From Myxococcota bacterium (GTDB lineage: Bacteria; Myxococcota_C; UBA6777), in contig CAUJFU010000489.1 in assembly GCA_963169055.1 (NCBI GenBank), forward strand, positions 1 through 39,840: a stretch of 39,840 nt of DNA, in the 5' to 3' direction. This document shows positions 9,600-18,648 of this stretch, one piece after another. Position 1 is the first letter of the stretch, and each line of letters begins with the position of its first letter. Under the pieces are notes generated by a model. It saw only the letters and a program-made list of their open reading frames with translations, had not been told where the DNA came from and made no database searches. A program made the position numbers and the translations under genes.

Positions 9600-9721
9600 T
9601 GGGGCAACGCCCCACACCCCACAAGGGGTCACAGCCCCCTTGACCCCGGTATGGCGGGGAGATCAAACGCTTTTCACACAAACAACTGTGCCGCTTGGAC
9701 GAGCTCGAACACGGCTTTGTT
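9600..9721. repeat. Dispersed intergenic repeat, copy A
   Basis: ggggcaacgccccacaccccacaagggg...ccttgaccccg...ttttcacacaaacaac...ccgcttgg...cgaacacgg. Aligns without gaps to copy B over 121 bp. Confidence 0.75.
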
Positions 9722-9790
9722 GTCGTCAAGTGACATCGATACGAGCGCCATTCGCGTGGTGCAGTGGAGAGATTGCGGGGGAGAGGAGAG

Positions 9791-10087
9791 CTATGCGTGC
9801 GGAAGCAAGGGGAGGATCGCAAGAAGATCATCCAACTGAGCGAGCAGAGCCGCCGCCGCGCTATCGTCGATAGCGTAGCGGCGGAAGCCGTCTTCGTCCT
9901 CGATCTCGATCTCATAAAGCGTACCATCAGGCATTTGTGACGAAGACAACGCGGCGGGTATGCCGAGTGTTTGTGCGGTTCCTTCGAACTGTTCTGCAAG
10001 AAAGGCGGCATCTTCGGAGGCATCAAAGATCTCGTAGCGCTGTTCGAGGCCCCCAAAGCCACCGCTGGTCACGATCGCGATGCGCAT
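9791..10087 (-). CDS. Emfourin-like protealysin inhibitor family protein
   Basis: MRIAIVTSGGFGGLEQRYEI...MPDGTLYEIEIEDEDGFRRYAIDDSAAAALLAQLDDLL. Start 10 nt after the stop of the M4 protease, with an AGGAG SD. Confidence 0.75.
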   Translation of the reverse strand: MRIAIVTSGGFGGLEQRYEIFDASEDAAFLAEQFEGTAQTLGIPAALSSSQMPDGTLYEIEIEDEDGFRRYAIDDSAAAALLAQLDDLLAILPLLPHA

Positions 10088-10097
10088 CCACGACTCC

Positions 10098-11315
10098 TTA
10101 CCAACCAAACAAGCGCTTCACACCTGCCCAAAAGCCCGTCTCTGGGGGAGTTGTGCCGGGCGTGTTTGCCTCCGCAGCGGTGGGCAGTCCAGCGGGTGGG
10201 TTGTTGTTGATATCGTTGGCAGCATCGGTGGGGGAGCCATCTTTGTTGAGCAGCCCCACAGAGACCCACGCATCCAAAACAGCCTTGCGCTCGCTGCTAT
10301 CGGCTCCATAAAGAGAGCTTGCGGCTTCGAGACTGAGCTGCGCGAACTTCAAGAATGTTGCGTCGGGATTTTGAAGGCGCTGCAAAGTTTCGTACCAGAT
10401 CTTGCCTGCTTTTTCCCACGCATGGCCGCCGATCTGAGTCGCCGCAAGATAGAAGGCGCGGTTGGGGATGCCCGAGTTGATGTGAACGCCGCCATTGTCA
10501 CGGCTGGTCTTGACAAAATGGCTCATGTGGCCGGGCTGCGGATCTTTCCCAAGCAGCGGGTCGTTGTAAGCCTCCCCGGGCGCTTTCATCGAACGCAGCG
10601 CTTGGCCTTTGATGTTCGGAGCCAATATCTCTTTTCCCACCAACCAATGGGCTTGTGCTGCGGTTTGCTTTTTCTTGAATTGTTCGGTCAAACAACCGAA
10701 TACATCGGCCAGATGCTCGTTGAGCGCGCCCGATTGATAAACATAGTTCAATCCGCCCGAAAATTGGACCATACCGTGGGAAAGTTCGTGGCCGATCACC
10801 GTCAAGGCTTGCGTGAAGCGCGTAAAGATCTTGCCGTCGCCATCGCCATACGCCATCTGCTTGCCGTTCCAAAAGGCGTTGTTAAAGTTGCGGCGCACAT
10901 GCACACTTGAGATCAGCGGCATGCCCTTGCCATCGAGAGAATCGCGCCCATACACTTCTTTCAAAAGTTGGTAAGTGTCCCCCGCTCCATCGTAGGCTTC
11001 GTTGACAGCGGCATCTGCATGGGCTGGATCGCCTTCGCCCCGAGCAAGGGCTTTTTGAAGCTCTGTCGAGTATTCGGCATTGTAGACCTTGCGTTGCAAA
11101 CCCTCCGCCTGAACGTCCAATTCTGCGGAAAAAAAAGCCATCGCCAAAGCCAACGTGGTGCTGTCGCGTTCGATGCGCACCTCTTCGGAGATCTTCGCCA
11201 ATTCTTCTACAGAAGCGATCAACTCGGTATCTCCCGATGCTTTGATTGCGTCGACCATGTAGGGGGGGATGATGCACTGGATCGGATCGTGACCATGACC
11301 GTGACGACAAACCAT
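10098..11315 (-). CDS. M4 family metallopeptidase, protealysin-like
   Basis: HELSH zinc motif, GALNEHLADVFG third-ligand motif, N-terminal CIIPPYMVDAI precursor motif, no evident signal peptide. ATG at 11315 with GAGGAGG SD. Confidence 0.92.
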   Translation of the reverse strand: MVCRHGHGHDPIQCIIPPYMVDAIKASGDTELIASVEELAKISEEVRIERDSTTLALAMAFFSAELDVQAEGLQRKVYNAEYSTELQKALARGEGDPAHADAAVNEAYDGAGDTYQLLKEVYGRDSLDGKGMPLISSVHVRRNFNNAFWNGKQMAYGDGDGKIFTRFTQALTVIGHELSHGMVQFSGGLNYVYQSGALNEHLADVFGCLTEQFKKKQTAAQAHWLVGKEILAPNIKGQALRSMKAPGEAYNDPLLGKDPQPGHMSHFVKTSRDNGGVHINSGIPNRAFYLAATQIGGHAWEKAGKIWYETLQRLQNPDATFLKFAQLSLEAASSLYGADSSERKAVLDAWVSVGLLNKDGSPTDAANDINNNPPAGLPTAAEANTPGTTPPETGFWAGVKRLFGW

Positions 11316-11504
11316 ACAACCTCCTCTCGAAGCAAATAGAACCCTGATGAAGATGCGCTACAACGCGCAGAGCGGTTTCATGACGAACCAACCGCCAAGT
11401 CTAAGGCCGACGCCCCGAACAAGTCAACAACACTTGCCTTCTTCGACAAGAAAAGACACACCCAAAAGAAGCGGCTTGTGATCGGTGCAAAAGGAGAGTT
11501 GTCG

Positions 11505-11816
11505 ATGAAACGGATATCGTTGTGTGTGTTGTGTGTGGGAGCTTTGTTGTGGGCGGCGTGTACGCCTTCGCCGATGACAACGGCAGGATACAGCAAGACC
11601 TGTACAGCCAAAGAAGATTGCGCGGCAGTTTACGTCGGACCTGTTTGCGGGTGTGGCTGTGACGGCGACGCCATCGCCAAAACAGAGATCGACCGTTATC
11701 AGAAAGAATACAGCGCTCGCCAAAAAGGATGCGGTCAACTCCCGCTGTGTGCGCCTTGTCCCACCACCAAGTACGAATGCAAGGCTGGTGTTTGTGCTGT
11801 ACTGAGCGGAAACTAA
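11505..11816 (+). CDS. Small Cys-rich lipoprotein
   Basis: Signal MKRISLCVLCVGALLWAAC with lipobox (LWAAC), Cys-rich mature region, AAGGAG SD. Confidence 0.7.
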   Translation: MKRISLCVLCVGALLWAACTPSPMTTAGYSKTCTAKEDCAAVYVGPVCGCGCDGDAIAKTEIDRYQKEYSARQKGCGQLPLCAPCPTTKYECKAGVCAVLSGN

Positions 11817-11994
11817 CACGAGATCCGCCCAAAAAAGACGATGGATGTTGTCAAGGGCGATCAGTCCGATGCGTTGGAGACAGACGACCATTCGCATCAA
11901 GTGGCTTTTTGCATCATTCCGTCTATTTCGCCTTGGCAAGCCCCATCCCGCCTCACACCCCACCAAACCATCCCCCAACAGAATCCGCCCAGAA

Positions 11995-12951
11995 TCATTC
12001 GCCCGAACAACGATAGCGTTCGTTGTCGCAACAACCTTTTTGGTTGCCATCGCAACTCTGGGCCTTTGCACATTGCGCCCATGTAGTCATGCACTGTGTA
12101 CAGGTAGAGGAAAGCGACTGAAAACAAGCACCTTGGCAGTTTTGATCTGAGCCGCACGGTTGGAGGCACTTGAGCAGCGTATCGATCTCCGCACGTCCAC
12201 AGCTATTGGGTTGCAAACAAACATTTTGGCTCATCGCCGCATAATAGGCGCATTTCATCCCAAGCTTGCAGTCTTGATCCGATGCGCATTTTTTCGAGCA
12301 ATAACCGCTACGGCTCGCCGCCATCATGCAGACCCCCGAAGAACAAGCGCTCCCTTCGGTGCAATACTTCCGCTGATCGTGAGACACTTCGAGCTTGAGA
12401 TTGCCAAAGCAAGCAGCGTATTCTTGGCCGCAACAACTGCCCGAAGCCGAAAGGGTACCGCTGCATTTGTTTTTGTTTACACAACCATAAAACTGGCCGA
12501 CACATGGGCTGCAACCGGGTGATTTGAGCGTCTTGTCAAGGCAGCTAAGAAAGCACGCGCTGTATTCTTCTTGAGTTTTCGTGTTGGCGCTACATGAGGA
12601 ATGGCAGACGTCGAGCATGTCGTCGATATCGGCTTGATTGCATTTGGCTCCGCTGGGGTTGGGGGTGGGGTTGGTTCCTCCCGGGTTGGGGTTGGGGAGG
12701 CCCAATCCACCGGAGCCGCCCGGGGTGGGGTTGGGGTTTTTGGCGCACAGTCCGCCGCCTCCTTGGAGAGTTGCACAATAAAGGCTTTGGCAATCGTTAT
12801 GGTTGGTGCAGCTTTCACCGTTGGGTCGGCCTTGGCGGTTGGTCCCACCGATCCCACCGTTCCCACCGCCCCCATAATTGTTGGGTACGCCACAGGCGAT
12901 CAAAAGGCTAAGAGCGGAACTTGCGAAGAGTGCGAGGGTTTGTCGTTTCAT
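11995..12951 (-). CDS. Cys-rich lipoprotein with internally duplicated domain
   Basis: MKRQTLALFASSALSLLIAC lipobox, Gly/Pro/Asn-rich linker, two related Cys-rich segments. ATG at 12951 preceded by GGAG. Confidence 0.8.
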   Translation of the reverse strand: MKRQTLALFASSALSLLIACGVPNNYGGGGNGGIGGTNRQGRPNGESCTNHNDCQSLYCATLQGGGGLCAKNPNPTPGGSGGLGLPNPNPGGTNPTPNPSGAKCNQADIDDMLDVCHSSCSANTKTQEEYSACFLSCLDKTLKSPGCSPCVGQFYGCVNKNKCSGTLSASGSCCGQEYAACFGNLKLEVSHDQRKYCTEGSACSSGVCMMAASRSGYCSKKCASDQDCKLGMKCAYYAAMSQNVCLQPNSCGRAEIDTLLKCLQPCGSDQNCQGACFQSLSSTCTQCMTTWAQCAKAQSCDGNQKGCCDNERYRCSGE

Positions 12952-13211
12952 GGTTTGTTCTCCTTGTTTGATTTGGTTTGGAATCTTTGGGTTTGGGGGA
13001 ATGACGAATCGCTGGAAAGCGCCTTCTTTCGGAAGTGTTTGAACGCTGTTGTTTCGTCGTTGGGAGGGCCTTGTGGCAAGGCATGTGCCGAGGGCCGCAA
13101 ACAAGGACATCGCCTTGTGCAGAAAGGAGATCGCCAAGATCGCCAAGGGATGGGACAGATCGAATCGTCCAGATCACAAACACGGAAGTGTCCAAAAGAC
13201 AGGCACTCGCA

Positions 13212-13347
13212 AGCAACGAGCGGGGCTGTGTTCGGACAGATCACCAGCGACGAGCGGGGTTGTATTCGGACAGATCACAAGCAACGAGCGGGGTTGTGTT
13301 TGGGCAGATCACAAGCAACGGGCGGGGTTGTATTTGGGAAGATTCGT
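13212..13347. repeat. 34-bp tandem repeat, 4 copies
   Basis: AGCAACGAGCGGGGTTGTGTTCGGACAGATCACA-type units starting at 13212, 13246, 13280 and 13314. Confidence 0.9.
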
Positions 13348-13429
13348 GCTATAAACCGTGCCGTTCCCTTTTGGTGTAATAGCTCGGAAAGCAAGCGTAC
13401 ACGGGCAAGATGGAATCGGGAGGAAGGCG

Positions 13430-15145
13430 TTGGTAGGAGAACAGATCCCGCAAGAGCGTTGGCGAGCGCGGTTGTTGTTGGCTGCGGTGTTTGTGTTGGT
13501 GGGTTGCGGCATCGTGATGGAGTTGATGATCGCGGGGTACGCATCCCATCTACAAGGCGATAGCATCTATCAATTTTCGCTGACGATCGGCTTGTTTATG
13601 AGTGCGATGGGGGTGGGCAGTTTTTTGACCCAGCGCTTTGAGGATCGTTTGGTCGAGCGGATGGCGTGGGTGCAATGGAGTTTTGCAGCGAGCAGCGCGG
13701 CGACGATCTTGTTTTTGGGGTTATCGGATCAATTCACGACCAGCTTTTCGTTGATGTCGCATGGATGGACGGTATGGATGGGGGGGCATATCGGCTTTAT
13801 GCTGCCGTTGGCGGTGCGGATCGTGGAGAGCGATCTACCGCTGCCGCGCTTGTTGGCGAGCGTGTTGTTTATGGACTACCTTGGGGCGTTGGCGGGTTCG
13901 TTGTGGTTTCCGTGGTGGCTGTTGCCGACCTTGGGATTTGCAAATGGCGCGCTGGCGGTGGCTTTGGTGGCCTTGATTGGGCTATCGTTGCTTGGGATCG
14001 CTTTTTGGCGGATTCTGCGATGGGAACGGGGCCTTTGGTGGGCGACGTTGCTTTTGTTGGGTGGTATCGCTCTCTCGTGGGATCGCACAGAACGGATCCT
14101 TGAGCATTTGTCGATGCGTGGGATGAAAGGTGTCGAGAAGATCCATATCGAACGCTCACGCTACCAAGAGATCCGCTTTTTTCGTTATGGAAAAGAACAT
14201 TTTTTGAGCCTGAATCGGTTTGCGCAATTCAGCAGCCAAGACGAACACCGCTATCACGAGTCGTTGGTGCATCTTGCGATGCACCGGGCCAAACAGCACA
14301 AGCGGATCTTGATCTTGGGAGGCGGGGATGGCCTCGTGTTGCGCGAGTTGTGGCGTTATGCGGATGTTGCGCATGTTGTGATGGTCGATCTCGATCCCGC
14401 GATGACTCGTTTTGGTGCAACGCATCCTGTGATGCGCCGCCTCAACGAAGACTCAATGATCCCGCCCAAGCCGCGAACCTACTGCCTCTACGAAGCCATC
14501 TGCGGTACAGCCCGCCCCAAGCGGCTCTATCAACAACGCATCGAACGCCCCGAAGCTTCTTGCCCACCAATCCCCGCCCACAAAAAGCCCGAATCTGCGA
14601 CCTGTTCGCTGCACATCCGCAAACAACAAAGCCATCCGACGCTGGAGATCCGCAACGAAGACGCTTGGAAATACGTTGAACAAGCCAACACGCCGTTTGA
14701 TATCATCCTCTCGGATCTACCCGACGCCACCAATATCTCGCTGTCCAAGTTGTACAGCATCGAATTTTATCGGATGCTTCGGCGTTTACTGGTTCGGGGT
14801 GGAGCGATGGCGGTGCAATCCACGACGGTGGCTCCGGGCTATCGTCGTGCCTTTTGGTGCATCTACAACACCATCCATGCAGCGGGCTTTCACACGCAAG
14901 CCTATCATGCTTGGATCCCAAGCTTTGGCCTGCATACGAGTTTTGTGTTGGCCGCCGATGAACCTGTCGGCTTGCAAACGCTCCAATTCACGGTGCCGAC
15001 GCGCTTTTTGCACGATCATTTTCTGCCTGCGATGTTGTGGTTTCCCAAAGATATCGAACACGTCGAGACGCGGATCAATCGGATCGACACGCACATCTTG
15101 TTGCGCTATCTGCTGAAAAACTCGCTGCTTGGGTCTGTAGAATGA
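13430..15145 (+). CDS. Membrane-anchored spermidine synthase-like protein (paralog 1)
   Basis: N-terminal TM segments, then RILILGGGDGLVLRELWRY, VVMVDLDPAMTRF, FDIILSDLPDATN. Start ambiguous: TTG at 13430 after GGAGGAAGG, or GTG at 13358. Confidence 0.88.
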   Translation: MVGEQIPQERWRARLLLAAVFVLVGCGIVMELMIAGYASHLQGDSIYQFSLTIGLFMSAMGVGSFLTQRFEDRLVERMAWVQWSFAASSAATILFLGLSDQFTTSFSLMSHGWTVWMGGHIGFMLPLAVRIVESDLPLPRLLASVLFMDYLGALAGSLWFPWWLLPTLGFANGALAVALVALIGLSLLGIAFWRILRWERGLWWATLLLLGGIALSWDRTERILEHLSMRGMKGVEKIHIERSRYQEIRFFRYGKEHFLSLNRFAQFSSQDEHRYHESLVHLAMHRAKQHKRILILGGGDGLVLRELWRYADVAHVVMVDLDPAMTRFGATHPVMRRLNEDSMIPPKPRTYCLYEAICGTARPKRLYQQRIERPEASCPPIPAHKKPESATCSLHIRKQQSHPTLEIRNEDAWKYVEQANTPFDIILSDLPDATNISLSKLYSIEFYRMLRRLLVRGGAMAVQSTTVAPGYRRAFWCIYNTIHAAGFHTQAYHAWIPSFGLHTSFVLAADEPVGLQTLQFTVPTRFLHDHFLPAMLWFPKDIEHVETRINRIDTHILLRYLLKNSLLGSVE

Positions 15146-16746
15146 ACGCGATCCGTATGGGCTTGCGCCCTGAACGCAGTTTGGTGATCGGTTTGGGTTG
15201 TTTGTTGGGGGCGTACTTGTTCCAAGTGCAGCGCTATACGTGGGGTTGGGGTACAATCCCGGGGCGCGGTGCAGCGTTTTGGGTGTTGGTGGGTTTGTTT
15301 GTGGGGATGGGATGGGGATGGAAACGACCGATTCATCGGGGTGTTTGGGTGGTGTTGTTGGCTGTGTTATCAAGTCCGCCGTGGTTGCACGAGGTGTTGC
15401 GTCGCGAATGGATCGGGCGGTGGTGGCTTGATGGCGCAAGTGTAGTGTTGATCGGTTCGGCGGGATGGGCCTTTGCGATGCCATTTCGTGCGTTGGTGCA
15501 GATCGATCTGCGCAAGGAAGAACGTGTTGCGTTGGGGACGTTGTTGGGAGACATCCTGCTCTTGGCGACGATCTTGGCGATCCTACCGTACTTTGGTGTC
15601 TTGCCTACGGCGGCAGCGTTGGGAGTGACGTTGTGGTTTTGGTTGTGGCGCGCATGCCCCTCGATGCTTCTGGCGTACAGTTGCTTTTTTCCCGCTCTGG
15701 CGTGTGGGCTGATGCCTTGGAGTAGCGGGGTGTTCCTTAGCATCGCGGGGACGTGGCCTGTGGAGCACCGCGTGATCGACGGTCGTTCGTTCTATCTGGA
15801 GCGTGATCGACGAGTGCCTTTGTTTCGGATGGTGGGTCCGGGCGGAGAAGTGTTGTCCGCAGATCAGCATCGGATGGCGGAAGCGATGATCGCCCCGTGG
15901 TTCGAGGATATCCGAGGCCCTGCGCGGATCATGCTTGTGGGCGGAGAAGACGGGATATTGTTGCGTGAGCTTCTTTCTTCGCCAGCGGTCGTGAGGGTGG
16001 ATCTGTGGAGCGTGCGGGCGGCTCGCCTTGCGTTCTTTGCGAATCACCCGATCACTCGGCGCTTTCATCAAGATGCTTTCCGAGATCCGCGTGTTTTCGT
16101 TCACATCCAACCAACCCCCGCAGCGCTTGTTGTTGCGCTTGAACGCGCCGCACCAAAAGAGTACGCAGCGATCCTCCAAGCCGTCGATCCGCCCGCCCAT
16201 CGGAGCGATCGGTGGTTGTATCAACCGAGCGTTTTTCGCATCTTGCGCCGCCACCTGCAACTGCAAGGCCCGCTCATCGTCGCCGCAGGAAACTGGGAAG
16301 ACCCCGATGATATCGCTTGTGTTGGTCATGCTCTGCGCTGGGCTGGCTTTTTTACACAGCCCTATCGGGCCTCGGGCATGGATATCACATGGTCTTTTTG
16401 GTGGGCCTCGACAAAGCGCCCTTCCCCCCGCCTCGTTCGCATCCCTGCGGGTTTGCGATCGTTCCGACAAGCCCGATGGCCCGGAATGATCACATTTCCT
16501 CGCCTCTTTGATCCCCGCCGCGCACCCTTGCCCGAATGCACCCCGCCCTCTGTATCGCCTTCGATGCCGCCCGCTGTGCCGCCTTCGATGCTGCCTTCGA
16601 TGCTGCCCGCTGTATCGCCCTCCTCACGGCCCATAAACCACAAGGCGGTTCCGCCAATTCAACCACATCAACAACGTCCAAACAACGGGGAAAAACAGCC
16701 CTCCGCTCCCCGCAAGACTCTCCTCCCCTTTCGCCAATCGATGTAG
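15142..16746 (+). CDS. Divergent membrane spermidine synthase-like protein (paralog 2, probably catalytically degenerate)
   Basis: ATGA overlap with paralog 1. TM segments, then ARIMLVGGEDGILLRELL, with the co-substrate and catalytic acidic motifs altered. Confidence 0.7.
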   Translation: MNAIRMGLRPERSLVIGLGCLLGAYLFQVQRYTWGWGTIPGRGAAFWVLVGLFVGMGWGWKRPIHRGVWVVLLAVLSSPPWLHEVLRREWIGRWWLDGASVVLIGSAGWAFAMPFRALVQIDLRKEERVALGTLLGDILLLATILAILPYFGVLPTAAALGVTLWFWLWRACPSMLLAYSCFFPALACGLMPWSSGVFLSIAGTWPVEHRVIDGRSFYLERDRRVPLFRMVGPGGEVLSADQHRMAEAMIAPWFEDIRGPARIMLVGGEDGILLRELLSSPAVVRVDLWSVRAARLAFFANHPITRRFHQDAFRDPRVFVHIQPTPAALVVALERAAPKEYAAILQAVDPPAHRSDRWLYQPSVFRILRRHLQLQGPLIVAAGNWEDPDDIACVGHALRWAGFFTQPYRASGMDITWSFWWASTKRPSPRLVRIPAGLRSFRQARWPGMITFPRLFDPRRAPLPECTPPSVSPSMPPAVPPSMLPSMLPAVSPSSRPINHKAVPPIQPHQQRPNNGEKQPSAPRKTLLPFRQSM

Positions 16747-16755
16747 GACAACGTC

Positions 16756-18471
16756 ATGTCTTCCAACCGCCCCGATACTCCAGCCACAACGCAAAAAGCC
16801 CACGGCACCAAGGCCTCTCCCGAAGTGTCCGCGCCTTTGGCGTCGCCACCCTCTCAAACACCCGATGTATCGCCCCCCTCTCAAACACCCGATGTCTCGC
16901 CATCACCTCAAACATCTGATGTCTCGCCATCACCTCAACCATCCGATGTCTCGCCACAGTACCTCGCAGGGCGACAGAAAAGCCGCGTCTTGCTGTTTTC
17001 CATTATGTTGATTGCCACCAATGGCGTAATCTACGAGCTTTTGATCGGCGGCTATTCTTCGTATCTGCTTGGCGACAGCATCACACAATTCTCGCTCACC
17101 ATCGGTTTGTTTATGAGTTCGATGGGTGTGGGTTCTTGGTTGACGCAGCGCTTTGAGCGCGATCTCGAAGCGCGTTTTGTGGAAGTCGAGATCTTGTTGG
17201 CCTTGGTGGGCGGTCCCACGGTGCTTTTGTTGGCGATGGCCCACATCTACACGCGGCTGTATTCGTGGGTGATGTTTGCCCTGATCATCTTGATTGGATG
17301 CTTGATTGGTTTCGAGATCCCTTTGGTGACGCGGATCGTCGAGCGTTATGGCGGTCTCAAAAAAGCCCTTGCGAACGTGCTTTCCTTTGATTACATCGGC
17401 GCGTTGTTTGGCTCGCTGTTGTTTCCGTTGGTGTTGTTGCCCGAGCTTGGTTTTGCGCGAACTTCGTTCTTTATCGGCTTGGTGAATCTCGGCGTGGCGA
17501 GCGTCAATCTCTGGAGTTTTCGCAGCGATCTAGGAAAAAACCTAGGGCGACTGTGGTTTGGAACGATCTTTACAGCGCTGCTATTGGGGATCGGCTTCTT
17601 TTACTCGGCAGGCTGGATCGAACGTGCCCGTGAATCGGCCACCCAACAAAAGCTCGTTCATCTCGAACATACCCCTTACCAACATCTTCGCTTTGTCAAA
17701 GAACAAGGCAAAAGAGGCCCTATCTACCGACTTTATCTGAATGGAGAGCATCAGTTTAGCAGCGACAGCGAACGGCGTTATCACGAGGCTCTGGTGCATC
17801 CAGCGATGGCAGCGGCTCCCAAGCGCCAACGCATCCTGATCTTGGGCGGTGGCGATGCGCTCGCCCTGCGCGAGATCTGCCGCTACAAAGAAGTCCGTGA
17901 GATCGTGATGGTCGATCTCGATCCAGCGATGACTCGCTTTGCACGAAACCACCCGCTCATGCGCCAACTCAACGAAGACGCCCTACGCGATCCGCGCTTG
18001 ACGCTCTACAATATGGACGCTTCGCTTTACATCCAACGCCCGAACATCCGCCCTTTTGATGTCGTGATTATCGATCTACCCGTTCCCACAAATATCGGTC
18101 TATCCAAGCTCTACACCGTCCATTTTTATCGGATGCTTCGGCGTGTGACACACCATCAAAGTGTTCTTGTCACCGAAGCGGCTGTCCTCAACCCCATCGA
18201 ATACAAACCCTTTTGGTCAATCCATCGCACACAAACCCGCGCAGGTTGGCGAGTTTACCCCTTTGTTCTCGAAACGATGGCCTTCTTTCTCTTTCGCCAA
18301 ACGCCGCTTGATACGGACTCTCTGCGCCCGCTTGTTCCCACACAATCACTTTCCGATGGCGCCCTTGCTGCGGCCTTTTCACTCCCTCCCGATGCAACAC
18401 CCTCCCGCCTTCTTCCCGCCAATACGCTCGACACTCACGCTCTTTTGCACCTGATCTTGCAACTGCGCTAA
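16756..18471 (+). CDS. Membrane-anchored spermidine synthase-like protein (paralog 3)
   Basis: RILILGGGDALALREI, EIVMVDLDPAMTRFARNHP, FDVVIIDLPVPTNIGLSKLYTVHFYRMLRR. TM N-terminus closely related to paralog 1. Confidence 0.88.
   Translation: MSSNRPDTPATTQKAHGTKASPEVSAPLASPPSQTPDVSPPSQTPDVSPSPQTSDVSPSPQPSDVSPQYLAGRQKSRVLLFSIMLIATNGVIYELLIGGYSSYLLGDSITQFSLTIGLFMSSMGVGSWLTQRFERDLEARFVEVEILLALVGGPTVLLLAMAHIYTRLYSWVMFALIILIGCLIGFEIPLVTRIVERYGGLKKALANVLSFDYIGALFGSLLFPLVLLPELGFARTSFFIGLVNLGVASVNLWSFRSDLGKNLGRLWFGTIFTALLLGIGFFYSAGWIERARESATQQKLVHLEHTPYQHLRFVKEQGKRGPIYRLYLNGEHQFSSDSERRYHEALVHPAMAAAPKRQRILILGGGDALALREICRYKEVREIVMVDLDPAMTRFARNHPLMRQLNEDALRDPRLTLYNMDASLYIQRPNIRPFDVVIIDLPVPTNIGLSKLYTVHFYRMLRRVTHHQSVLVTEAAVLNPIEYKPFWSIHRTQTRAGWRVYPFVLETMAFFLFRQTPLDTDSLRPLVPTQSLSDGALAAAFSLPPDATPSRLLPANTLDTHALLHLILQLR
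16846..16956 (+). repeat. 27-bp in-frame tandem repeat (x4) in N-terminus of paralog 3
   Basis: PPSQTPDVS / PPSQTPDVS / PSPQTSDVS / PSPQPSDVS. 'gatgt' anchors at 16864, 16891, 16918 and 16945. Confidence 0.85.
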
Positions 18472-18648
18472 CACCTCACAAAAACGATCCCACTGCGGCC
18501 CCACAACCACGCTGCGCTTTGCGATCGCGGGTTCGGCTTGGTGGTTGGGGCTTGGCGAGGGCTTGGCTTGATCTTCGTAGGGTTGGCTGCTAGAGTGGGG
18601 GCGTTTCGCGGCAAGTTTGTATTTTGAAAAAATGTAGAGAACACGACG

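Noticed and set aside
13212-13347. CRISPR array
   Set aside because: 34-bp units are directly adjacent without spacers; tandem minisatellite instead.
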